A program made the translations under genes and the position numbers. From Sporosarcina jeotgali (lineage in GTDB: Bacteria > Bacillota > Bacilli > Bacillales_A > Planococcaceae): 64,000 nt of DNA. Under the pieces are notes generated by a model that did no database searches, had not been told where the DNA came from, and saw nothing but the letters and a program-made list of their open reading frames with translations. Shown here piece by piece: positions 1-7,821 of the stretch. The first letter of the stretch is position 1. Every line of letters begins with the position of its first letter. The stretch spans positions 1,593,001 to 1,657,000 of the forward strand of contig NZ_CP116341.1 in assembly GCF_033304595.1 (NCBI RefSeq). The letters are read 5' to 3'.

Positions 1-127
1 GGTTTATGATCACTTCCCTGGCTTTATGAGCGCTTTCTCGGGTTTATGATCACTTCCCTGGCTTTATGAGCGCTTTCGCGGGTTTATGATCACTTCCCCG
101 GCTTTATGAGCGCTTTCGCGGGTTTAT
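1..127. repeat. 20-bp tandem repeat array, block 1 left part
   Basis: Six full units and one partial unit repeat every 20 bp without slippage. Two unit types alternate: A (TTTATGATCACTTCCCTGGC) and B (TTTATGAGCGCTTTCGCGGG), so the higher-order period is 40 bp. A contains the palindrome TGATCA and B contains AGCGCT. The array runs off the left edge of the window. All reading frames meet stops, so it is not coding. The insertion sequence that follows splits one unit exactly; the array continues at 1845. Confidence 0.95.
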
Positions 128-1844
128 GGTTCTTACGCGAAAACGGGGAGTTAGCCTCTAACCTATTACGTCTTGAATGATTACTTTTTGAAAATAATTA
201 CAGGTGATACAATACTCGCTTTTCCAAGACCTTAAAGCCTGCTCGACCATACATTAAGCGCTTAAGTGTCTTTAATCGATTGACATTTCCTTCTGTTGGA
301 CCATTGCTCCAATGCAAACGTATCCCAAGCAGAATGGCGTCTAAATCGTTTTTCACTCCTTGGAAAAACGATTGGATAGATTTATTTTCAAAACCCTTAT
401 GGTTTTCTATCCATTGTGGCAATTGGTCAGCTGCTTTTTCTTTGATCAATGATCGAAATGAATGAATTAGCTTACTTAATTCTTTTATCAAAGGGAATGT
501 TGACAGAAAGTCAGGATGGAAGCTTTGTAGTTCTTCAAGAACGTCTTCATTATCAGGATTCCATAATAACCGTAAGGTCTTTTGCCGAAAAGACAGACCT
601 GGGGTTTCCAATTTAGCAGAGCGATTACGTGCGCTCGTAATCATTCCAGTCAATGTATCCAGGGATCCAGTATACCCTTGAGATCGGCATGTCTCCTCAA
701 TTTGGTCGGAACTCATTTTATCTTTCACCAGTGAAGAAACCAAGGGATAGTAGGCGGTATCCGGCGAAGCACGTTCCTCATAAGGAGGCACTGTCTGATT
801 TAAGTCGGAGTAGACGGTGTTCCTTACAACGCCGAGTTTCCGTGCGATAGTTGCGACACGATATCCCTCTGAAAATAACTGCTGGGATTGTTGAATACGC
901 TGCCATCTTTCTTCAGACCGGTTCCATGGAACCGAATCAGACTCTTGGGCTAAAGTCGTTTCAACTTTTTTATCCTCGGTTATAGAAGATGCGTTCCACT
1001 TCCTAGGGATACACGAATAAATGGCTTTTTTTGACGCTTCGAACAGCTGATGAAGTACATGCCAGCGATCAGCCACCTGCTGAATAGTAGGCGAAGCATC
1101 ATGAACTGCCTTGGCATACCCTCTTGATCCGTCCCGAGTAATAAGACAGATTTCCGGATGGCCTAAAAGCCACTTCGTGACTTCCGCTGAATCTCTTGTC
1201 GGTATCAACCCTAGCGGCTTGTTTGTCTCCAAATCAATAAAAATCGTTCCATAAGATAGACGCTTCTTGAACGCGAAGTCATCAATTCCTACAAAAGGGA
1301 GAGCCCTCAGGCTTCTCTGGGGTAAATGATTTGTTTTTTATGGATCGTAAAATCGTGTCATGACTGACTGGAATGTGAAGAGAGCGGCAGATCTTTTCCG
1401 CAGCCAGGCAACTCGTCGAAAATCCGATGGTCTCAATCACTCTTTCTAATCGTTCTGTTCTTCTGTGATAAGGTTGTAGCCATGAGATTCGCTCAGTGAA
1501 AACCCGTGCGTCACACTCGGTATTTTCGCAGAACCACTTACTTGTAATCACCTGGATTTCGACCGGAGTGTCTGCATTAGCTAAATCTTTCACCAATCGA
1601 GTGTATCGGCTATGGCGACGATGGGAAGTTTCCTGGCACTTTGGGCATTTGGAAGAACTAGAACGAAGTTCAATAATAAGAAAAATCACATCATCTGTCT
1701 GTTTGAAATACAAGAGTTGATCTTTTTCTATGAACGGAAGTGTTAAATTCGTTAGCAATTCCATAGGGAGCCACCCTTTCGTTTTTTCTAAAACTATACC
1801 CAGAAAATGACGAAACAAATCCTCCCCAAACCACCGTAAGAACC
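128..1844 (-). mobile_element. ISL3-family insertion sequence with 8-bp target duplication
   Basis: The element is 1717 bp. Its ends are imperfect 23-bp inverted repeats at 128-150 and 1822-1844: both begin GGTTCTTACG and share GGGGAG at positions 18-23. The 8 bases on each side are identical, GGGTTTAT at 120-127 and 1845-1852, the duplication length expected of the ISL3 family. Deleting the element and one copy of the 8-mer restores the 20-bp phase of the surrounding array exactly. The only gene inside is a transposase broken by a frameshift. Because every array unit contains the same 8-mer, the duplication alone is not proof; the restored phase and the terminal repeats are stronger. Confidence 0.92.
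198..1764 (-). pseudogene. ISL3-family transposase, frameshifted
   Basis: This is a DDE transposase of the ISL3 (IS204/IS1001/IS1165) type, split into two frames. The N-terminal frame (to 1282) starts at the ATG at 1764 behind GAAAGGGTGG and carries zinc-finger cysteines (CPKCQ and CENTEC) plus a helix-turn-helix region. The C-terminal frame (198 to about 1310) carries the catalytic set: GIDDF for the first Asp, DRWHVLHQ for the second and NGPTEGN for the Glu. The frames join around 1282-1315, where a one-base change moves reading by +1 near CTCCCTTTTG. The simplest reading is an inactivating indel. Programmed +1 slippage at CCC-TTT is possible but unsupported. The C-terminus appears complete. 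Confidence 0.88.
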
Positions 1845-2040
1845 GGGTTTATGATCACTTCCCCGGCTTTATGAGCGCTTTCGCGGGTTTATGATCACTT
1901 CCCCGGCTTTATGAGCGCTTTCGCGGGTTTATGATCACTTCCCTGGCTTTATGAGCGCTTTCGCGGGTTTATGATCATTCCCCTGGTTTTATGAGCGCTT
2001 TCGCGGGTTTATGATCATTCCCCTGGTTATATGAGCATTG
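1845..2040. repeat. 20-bp tandem repeat array, block 1 right part
   Basis: This continues the array interrupted by the insertion sequence. Units start every 20 bp from about 1849 to 2009, alternating A (TTATGATCACTTCCCCGGCT) and B (TTATGAGCGCTTTCGCGGGT). The last two or three copies diverge (TGATCATTCCCCTGG, then TTATATGAGCATTG with a 2-bp slip) before unique sequence resumes near 2041. The degraded edge is typical of tandem arrays whose centre is homogenised. The array lies beyond the 3' end of the leftward SEC-C gene. Confidence 0.95.
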
Positions 2041-2079
2041 TTCACTCATAAGAATACCCTCCCCCAAACATTCCCCACA

Positions 2080-2116
2080 GACAAAACGAAGCCCATGCTC
2101 AAAATTGAGCATGGGC
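2080..2116 (-). terminator. Terminator of the SEC-C gene
   Basis: A 10-bp perfect inverted repeat, GCCCATGCTC/GAGCATGGGC at 2091-2116, is followed on the minus strand by TTCGTTTTGTC. It lies 10 bp beyond the stop of the SEC-C gene. Confidence 0.8.
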
Positions 2117-2125
2117 ATCTGATCA

Positions 2126-3109
2126 TTATTCATTCATTTTCGTTTCAGTATACTCTGTGATACCGTTGTAATAACGGTTTAAAGATGACGGGGATACACC
2201 GAATTCATCAGCAATCGCCTTCACTGTAAAGTCGAGAGTTTCAAACAATCCCTTTTCTTGTCCGTAACGGATGGCGCCAGCTGCAATGGCGACATCTTTG
2301 CGAGCGTTCGGTTGTTCTTCGACTAAATAGTCTTCAATTAACTCCAAGAGTTCATCCGATTTACGAGCATGTGCTTCTAGGAATGAGGCAATTCTTGCTA
2401 GGACGCCTTGTTCGAAATCTGTGAACTCTTCTCCTTTATATCCATTTTCCGCTAACTGTTCCCACAAATTCACTGAATGATTCTTCATGTATGTTTCTGT
2501 ATCTTGATCCACATTGGTAAACGCTGTTACAAATTCATCAAATACAGAACTTTGGTCGACTGGGAAGAAGATAAGCGTTGAGACGGCGAGAACTCCATCC
2601 ACACCGTCCGGTAACGTGAAACACCAGAGATGAACATCTTCTGGTACTGGCTTATCTGACTCTCTGCGCAACAAGACCGTCCGGTTATTCAGCCGGTCGT
2701 AAACGGTTAAGTAGGATTCTTCCGTCTTAACCACTTGTCCTAGTAAAGTTTGTGGCACTGTCCAGCTCTCAAGAACTTTAATAACGGATGGACGAACCGC
2801 TTTCTTCAATTGCTTTCGCGCAAAACCTTCCCAGATATCCGTCCGATTATGGAAGAAGAATTCATCTAATGCTATCGCTTCAATCATTTCTTCTGAATAC
2901 GCTGCAGAAAGTGGAAGTTTCCATTGGATGGCGAATTCACGATAATCCCCAAAGTCTTTTTGCTTTGGATATTCATCATAAAACGACTGCAGAGTGCGTT
3001 CCAATTCTTCCGCTTGAACGATTTCTACAGTGAGCTCTTCTTTACCTGCACAACATTTCTTATATTTCTTTCCGCTGCCGCATGGGCACGGATCATTTCT
3101 ACCGATCAT
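2126..3109 (-). CDS. SEC-C motif protein with C-terminal helix-turn-helix-like segment
   Basis: The 327-residue protein opens with a zinc-binding SEC-C motif (NDPCPCGSGKKYKKCC, residues 4-19), the module known from the C-terminus of SecA and from YecA-like proteins. The middle is acidic and mostly helical with no recognised catalytic motif. Near the C-terminus, TVKAIADEFGVSPSSLNRYY looks like a helix-turn-helix. The ATG at 3109 is preferred, with AGGTG seven bases upstream; a GTG nine bases further upstream is the alternative. It is a single gene with its own terminator. Function is unknown; a zinc-dependent adaptor or DNA/ribosome-associated role is only a guess. Confidence 0.8.
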   Translation of the reverse strand: MIGRNDPCPCGSGKKYKKCCAGKEELTVEIVQAEELERTLQSFYDEYPKQKDFGDYREFAIQWKLPLSAAYSEEMIEAIALDEFFFHNRTDIWEGFARKQLKKAVRPSVIKVLESWTVPQTLLGQVVKTEESYLTVYDRLNNRTVLLRRESDKPVPEDVHLWCFTLPDGVDGVLAVSTLIFFPVDQSSVFDEFVTAFTNVDQDTETYMKNHSVNLWEQLAENGYKGEEFTDFEQGVLARIASFLEAHARKSDELLELIEDYLVEEQPNARKDVAIAAGAIRYGQEKGLFETLDFTVKAIADEFGVSPSSLNRYYNGITEYTETKMNE

Positions 3110-3177
3110 CTTCAACACCTGCTTCTTTCTAAGCTGTTGTCCAGTTTACCACTTTTTTGTGCTGCATGGAAGTTTGC

Positions 3178-4746
3178 CTACATGTGATGATTCCGGTCAT
3201 TCGCATTGACGACCCGGTTGCGGCCAGTTTCCTTTGCATAGTAAAGGCATTCGTCAGCCAATTCAAGCAGTCGTAAAAAGTGCTCAGCATGTTCGGGTAT
3301 ATTAGCCACTCCAGCAGAAAAAGTAATCGGCTCACCGATGGGACTAACTTCAGAAAACACATTTATTCTAATAGTATTTGTTAGTTCAGTCGCTTCCGGG
3401 AATTCAATTTCAGGTAAAAGTATCACAAATTCTTCACCGCCAAAACGATAGCACATTCCTTTGTCTTTTGTGTAATGCTTTAACTTTCCAGCTAAATATT
3501 TTAACACTTCATCTCCCATATTATGGCCATATGTATCATTGACTCTCTTGAATCGGTCAATATCTAAAATCACTAAGGAAAAGGGAACTTTTTGTTCCAC
3601 AAGGACTCTGGCTTGCTCGTTTAGGGCTCTCCTATTTAAAAGGCCAGTGAGGGAATCCGTAGAAGATTCTTGTATAAAATGATTAACTTTATCCTGGAAC
3701 CTGCTAAAGCTGTCAGTTAAAGCGAGATCCAGCTGAATTGCTTCATGATACCATGCACCGCTCTCTAGCGTTGAATGACCTTCTCTTTCTAATTGATGGG
3801 TCGCATAACTCGCTAATTTTTCAAGTGGTTGAGCAATTTTTGAAGCAAAATATAAAATAATCAGTGCAGATAATAGAATAAATGGGAGTGACTTTAAAAT
3901 CATTTCCTTCAGCATCACTTTTGAGGAAGCCAGTGCGATTGCAGTGGGTCTTTGGGAAACGACTCCCCACTTCGTAAGAGGGACTGAGGCATAACCAGCC
4001 AGCATATCCTGATTTTTGCTGTTCAAGAGCCTCATACTGCCGCTATTTCCCTTCCTTAACTCTGCTATTACCCTGTTCTTTGTGACATACTCTCCCACAC
4101 GGCCACGATCCAAGTGGTACAGCAGCATGCCTTCTTCATCGACGACATAAACGTATGAACCATCTTCATAAAAGTGTTGTCCCAATAAGTCATTCAAGAT
4201 GTTTTCTTCTTTAAGATAAATACTTCCGCCAATCAACCCCATCACATGATTTGAGGCATCAAGGATCGGTGTAGATATAAAAACTACCAATCGTCCAGTT
4301 TGTGATTGGTAAGGCTTACTGATTGAAGGTTTACCTGCAGTTAACGTCTCAATTCCAACATCGTCTGTCAGCGGCTTTCCGATTAACTCTCGAATGCCTG
4401 AAGATGTTCCCCGGACAATTCCGCGGCTGTCTGCAATAATTACTGAACTTAACGAATCTGCTTGAACTACTAATCGTTCTGCTTCATGATTCAGTTTCGC
4501 AGCGTCAGCAGAACTTAATGAGAGAGACAGTTCATTCGCAGAATACGCTAGAGTTTTTTCGGTTCTTAAAAGAAAATCTTCTGTCGTTTTCGCTAACTTT
4601 TGCGCATAAGCAAAGTTTGTTTCTAACGTAGTTTTTTCAAGGGTTTGCTGATCAGCACGGTATCCGGCATATAGACTGCTTGCTAATGTTAATGTAATAG
4701 AAAGCCATGCGATGGCCAACAATAAATGCTTTAAGGATATCTTCAT
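3178..4746 (-). CDS. Membrane-bound diguanylate cyclase, dCache sensor plus GGDEF
   Basis: It is predicted to make cyclic di-GMP from two GTP at the membrane. The 522-residue protein has an N-terminal membrane helix (about 8-29), a long extracytoplasmic region resembling a dCache_1 ligand sensor, a second helix (about 280-300, LPFILLSALIILYFAS) and a C-terminal GGDEF domain with an intact active loop, RFGGEEF. No RxxD inhibitory site precedes that loop (the sequence is TKDKGMCY), so product feedback may be weak. The ATG at 4746 follows AGAAGGACGG; a longer in-frame form to 4812 lacks a ribosome site. The ligand cannot be read from sequence. The patatin gene lies upstream in the same orientation. 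Confidence 0.88.
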   Translation of the reverse strand: MKISLKHLLLAIAWLSITLTLASSLYAGYRADQQTLEKTTLETNFAYAQKLAKTTEDFLLRTEKTLAYSANELSLSLSSADAAKLNHEAERLVVQADSLSSVIIADSRGIVRGTSSGIRELIGKPLTDDVGIETLTAGKPSISKPYQSQTGRLVVFISTPILDASNHVMGLIGGSIYLKEENILNDLLGQHFYEDGSYVYVVDEEGMLLYHLDRGRVGEYVTKNRVIAELRKGNSGSMRLLNSKNQDMLAGYASVPLTKWGVVSQRPTAIALASSKVMLKEMILKSLPFILLSALIILYFASKIAQPLEKLASYATHQLEREGHSTLESGAWYHEAIQLDLALTDSFSRFQDKVNHFIQESSTDSLTGLLNRRALNEQARVLVEQKVPFSLVILDIDRFKRVNDTYGHNMGDEVLKYLAGKLKHYTKDKGMCYRFGGEEFVILLPEIEFPEATELTNTIRINVFSEVSPIGEPITFSAGVANIPEHAEHFLRLLELADECLYYAKETGRNRVVNANDRNHHM

Positions 4747-4839
4747 ACCGAACACCGTCCTTCTAGCAAAGTAGTCATTATCTCTTAAGACTATTATACC
4801 AGTTCTCGACAAAAAACAACATATTTACTTACCTAATTT

Positions 4840-5748
4840 TCAAACTATTCTCGTTAACGAGGGTGATTTTCCCCATTGTTTTAAAAAGTTGGTAGCTGAT
4901 ACTTCTCCGCTAATAACTAGTGTGTCTTTTTGCTCGTCTGACAAATCGAATTGCACTGCGGAGATTCCGTCTGTCGGAATGAAGAGAACATCTTTTTCTA
5001 ATCTTTTAGAAACGTGTTTTTCATCGTGAGCGTCCTTCATCGTCGTAAAGAGTGCTTCGTAAAGTCCCAATCCATTTCGGATAACTGTTTTTTTCTTATC
5101 TGCTGGATTGTGACTCAATTTCATACCAACAATCGGGCGGATTTCTCCATTTTCAGGCTCATTGAATACCCATAAAGGAAAATTGCTAAGCACTCCGCCA
5201 TCTACGGTCACTGAGTTTCCTGCTAATGAATGCAGGATAACCGGTTCGAAAAAGAAAGGAATACTTGTGCTCATTCGTAACGCACGGGCAACAGGGAAAA
5301 AATCTGGTCTTAACCCGTACTCTCCTAGATCATCAGGCAGCACAATCAATTTTCCATTAGTTAAGTCAGATACAATAATTTTAAGGGAGCCTTCCGGCAG
5401 ATCTGCAAATGTATAAACTCCTTTTTCTGCCAGGATGTCACTAAACCAATTTTCTAGTGCCGTTCCTTGATATAGCCCCATACGCCAATAAAGCTGCAGC
5501 CACTTCATAAATGGAATCGGGATAAATGTCTTTCTTGCATCTAGCAGTTCGGGAAAGTTTTGCTGCTGCATGATGTCTTCCATTTCAACCGCCGTGTATC
5601 CGGCTGCTAACATTGCAGCGACAATGGCTCCTGCACTCGTGCCGACAGTACGCTTAAACGTGTAGCCATTTTGTTCGAACACTTTACACGCGCCAACTAA
5701 CGCAAGCCCCTTTAATCCCCCGCCTGAAAAGACGCCGTCAATTTCCAT
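4840..5748 (-). CDS. Patatin-like phospholipase
   Basis: This 302-residue protein is predicted to be a cytoplasmic serine lipid acyl hydrolase. The patatin signatures are all present: the oxyanion loop GGGLKG (residues 9-14), the nucleophile elbow GTSAG (about 38-42) and the catalytic Asp in VDGGVLSNFP (about 187-196), giving a Ser-Asp dyad. There is no signal peptide. AAAGGTGGAG sits just before the ATG. It may be cotranscribed with the downstream diguanylate cyclase (93-bp gap, same strand), but a functional link is inference. The true substrate is unknown. Confidence 0.9.
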   Translation of the reverse strand: MEIDGVFSGGGLKGLALVGACKVFEQNGYTFKRTVGTSAGAIVAAMLAAGYTAVEMEDIMQQQNFPELLDARKTFIPIPFMKWLQLYWRMGLYQGTALENWFSDILAEKGVYTFADLPEGSLKIIVSDLTNGKLIVLPDDLGEYGLRPDFFPVARALRMSTSIPFFFEPVILHSLAGNSVTVDGGVLSNFPLWVFNEPENGEIRPIVGMKLSHNPADKKKTVIRNGLGLYEALFTTMKDAHDEKHVSKRLEKDVLFIPTDGISAVQFDLSDEQKDTLVISGEVSATNFLKQWGKSPSLTRIV

Positions 5749-5847
5749 GCAATCTCCACCTTTCTGCAGCCATATAGCTTACTGTAAGAAACATCCCTTT
5801 CTTTTAGAACCAATTCATCCAATAAACCAAGCCCTCTAAATCAATTG

Positions 5848-5876
5848 TTGACTGTCTCACGTTAAGGTGTTATGAT
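5848..5876 (+). promoter_or_regulatory. Consensus SigA promoter of the candidate RNA
   Basis: TTGACT at 5848-5853 and TATGAT at 5871-5876 are separated by exactly 17 bp, with an extended -10 (TG at 5868-5869). It points rightward, away from the patatin gene, into a region with no rightward gene before a terminator. Confidence 0.8.
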
Positions 5877-5882
5877 TATTAA

Positions 5883-6160
5883 GTTATAACCAGTTAGCTG
5901 ATTCTTGAATACTGGCATTCTGCGGAATGTTTACCCATTATACGTATTCAAACTGGCGCGGCTATAGGGCCGCAAGGACGCAAAAGTAGGTAGGGTTTGC
6001 GTTGCTTATGTTAGGAAACAACTGCTGAACAACGACCGCGGCAATGATCGTTGTGAGTAAATACACAATTCTAGATGATAATAGAAGTAACATTTTCTGA
6101 TATTCAATAATCGGCTATACAAAAAAACAAAGGGATGCCCCAACCGGGCATCCCTTTTCC
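5883..6160 (+). ncRNA. Candidate structured non-coding RNA, about 275 nt
   Basis: The region between patatin and the MFS gene holds no credible ORF; the longest is 20 codons without a ribosome site. It has a near-consensus promoter upstream and a strong terminator at its end. The RNA can close on itself: TTAGCTGATTCTTGAATA (5894-5911) pairs with TATTCAATAATCGGCTA (6101-6117) with one mismatch and one G-U. Inside are hairpins CATTC/GAATG (5916-5929), GCGGC/GCCGC (5958-5973), ACGCAAA/TTTGCGT (5978-6002) and ACAACGA/TCGTTGT (6029-6054), and a stem GTATT/AATAC (5944-5948 with 6060-6064). An alternative helix, TTGAATAC with GTATTCAA (5905-5912 with 5944-5951), excludes the closing stem. The string GGACGCAAAAGTAGGTAGGG recalls the c-di-GMP-I aptamer core but not its full fold. 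No family is assigned. Confidence 0.6.
6121..6158. terminator. Bidirectional terminator between candidate RNA and MFS gene
   Basis: The perfect stem AAGGGATGCCC/GGGCATCCCTT (6130-6140 and 6146-6156) has TTTT to the right and a long A-run to the left, which is a T-tract on the minus strand. It can end both the rightward RNA and the leftward transporter gene. Confidence 0.88.
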
Positions 6161-6167
6161 AATTCCT

Positions 6168-7361
6168 CTATTCAGTTTTATCCCCTATTAACAATGCCAA
6201 AATGATCATACCGATAAATAGTGAGGCAAATAATGCGATCGTCACTTGATGGTTATTGGTTGCATCATATAATACTCCGATTAGTAACGGCAAAATTCCG
6301 CCGATAATGTATCCGCCTGTTTGCATCATCGCTGTCCAAGAATTAGTTTCTGCTGCATTCTCAGTTTCATCTAACGGCAGGACAAGTGCAATCGGGAACA
6401 TGCCTCCTAACGGCACTCCCATTAGAAGCGCACCAACCCACAAAAACGGTACATGCCCTGTCGCAAACATTCCAACTGCAACTAACCCAATTAGGAGAAT
6501 AAACAGCAGCCACATTTTTCTGCCGGGATAACGTTCCATCATAAGTGGAATTGTAATATTCAAAACAATTTGTACCGCCGTCATAAGACTGACCAGCGTA
6601 CCCGCTTGCACAATTGTCATCCCTTTCGAAATTGCGATTGGCGCAAGCCAGATAACGATTGAGAAAAACGCTGCTGACTGCAAACCGAAGAAGAATAGGA
6701 ATAACCACGCTTTGCTGTTTTTCCAAGGTGAACGGAATTCGCTTACTTTTTGTTTAGATGACTTTCCTGCTTGTTGATGTACGACTAGCTGATCAGTTGC
6801 AGAAGCGAGCCAAACTGCAATTCCTGCAAATGCCAGAACTGCCCAAATACTGAGCGCAAATGGGTAGGAGCCGGTCAATTCGTAGAAATATGCGGATAAT
6901 CCCGTACTTGCAGTAGCTCCCGCTCCGAGACCGAAAGAATAAATTCCAATTACAGGACCAGCACGGTGAGGAAAGTTCTGCTTAATCATTGCTGAAAGTA
7001 ATGGACCGGCGATGGCAATTGCAATCCCTACTCCAATAGAAGAAACTAGGAGCATTGTATACGTTGGTATGAAATCACGAAGTGCAGTCATTACACCAAT
7101 GACTGCAACCATGAAAATCATCGTTGCATTCAAACCGAATCTCCTATTTAGCACTGGAGCCAATGAAGCAAACACGCCCATGCAGATGACGGGCAAGGCC
7201 GTCAGAAGGCTCACTTGTGCATTCGTCAATGACAGTTGCCCCCTAATTAAGTCAAGGAGCGGACCAATTGATGTAATGGCTGGCCGCATGTTTAAGGACA
7301 CTGCAAAGATTGCAAAGATCAAGAGTACTGTTTTTTTTGTTGTGAGTTGGTTAGGATTCAT
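6168..7361 (-). CDS. MFS transporter, CynX/NimT (YycB-like) family
   Basis: This 397-residue inner-membrane protein has about twelve hydrophobic segments and no signal peptide. The N-terminal stretch SLNMRPAITSIGPLL followed by a long first periplasmic loop is typical of the CynX/NimT branch of the major facilitator superfamily, whose members carry cyanate or export 2-nitroimidazole-type compounds. Substrate is not determinable from sequence. AAAGGAATCCTT precedes the ATG. It is monocistronic, with the terminator at 6121-6158. Confidence 0.85.
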   Translation of the reverse strand: MNPNQLTTKKTVLLIFAIFAVSLNMRPAITSIGPLLDLIRGQLSLTNAQVSLLTALPVICMGVFASLAPVLNRRFGLNATMIFMVAVIGVMTALRDFIPTYTMLLVSSIGVGIAIAIAGPLLSAMIKQNFPHRAGPVIGIYSFGLGAGATASTGLSAYFYELTGSYPFALSIWAVLAFAGIAVWLASATDQLVVHQQAGKSSKQKVSEFRSPWKNSKAWLFLFFFGLQSAAFFSIVIWLAPIAISKGMTIVQAGTLVSLMTAVQIVLNITIPLMMERYPGRKMWLLFILLIGLVAVGMFATGHVPFLWVGALLMGVPLGGMFPIALVLPLDETENAAETNSWTAMMQTGGYIIGGILPLLIGVLYDATNNHQVTIALFASLFIGMIILALLIGDKTE

Positions 7362-7391
7362 AAGGATTCCTTTCTGATATCGGCATCGAAC

Positions 7392-7420
7392 TTGCGTTTG
7401 GTTTCTTCTAGTCGTATAAT
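7392..7420 (+). promoter_or_regulatory. SigA promoter of the small 83-residue gene
   Basis: TTGCGT (7392-7397) and TATAAT (7415-7420) are spaced 17 bp and lie just upstream of the small gene at 7443. Confidence 0.7.
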
Positions 7421-7442
7421 TTTCTGTGAAAGGATGAAGTCT

Positions 7443-7694
7443 ATGAAACTAATTCATTGGTCCTATACACGGAAATATCAGGTTAAAAGTGTATTCGACA
7501 TGTTTCCTGACACCGTTGTTGTGTTCCGCCAAATCAATGGGTATTACTTCATTAACACGATGAAAGGGCTGGATCCGCTTGGATTACCCTCTCGCAAACA
7601 TTATGTACAAATGGAGTATTTGATCAATAAAGAACTTGGCACATTGCCAGCATATAAAAATCGCAGAGCTCTTCAAAAGAAAGAAAGTTCTTGA
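7443..7694 (+). CDS. Small conserved-looking protein of unknown function
   Basis: The 83-residue protein begins MKLIHWSYTRKYQ and is rich in aromatic and basic residues, with no signal peptide, membrane helix or recognised motif. The ATG at 7443 is chosen because AAAGG lies nine bases upstream and a clean promoter (7392-7420) sits before it; an ATG nine bases earlier overlaps that ribosome site. It precedes the ABC-F gene in the same direction by 127 bp and could share transcripts with it. No function can be assigned. Confidence 0.65.
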   Translation: MKLIHWSYTRKYQVKSVFDMFPDTVVVFRQINGYYFINTMKGLDPLGLPSRKHYVQMEYLINKELGTLPAYKNRRALQKKESS

Positions 7695-7821
7695 ACAATT
7701 TAGACGATATACCCATAGATGTATTGTAAGCTTGAAATTTGAATTTTGCCACTGTAAATTCCCCCACCGTAACGACAATCCGTGCTATAATGGGCAAAGT
7801 GTGAATTTTAGGAGGTCAATT

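Noticed and set aside
1-2040. CRISPR array
   Set aside because: Units are contiguous 20-mers with no unique spacers and no cas genes nearby.
5944-6064. Bona fide c-di-GMP-I riboswitch
   Set aside because: Only short strings match; the P3 helix is missing and no gene follows in the same direction. Kept as a finding but not as an assignment.
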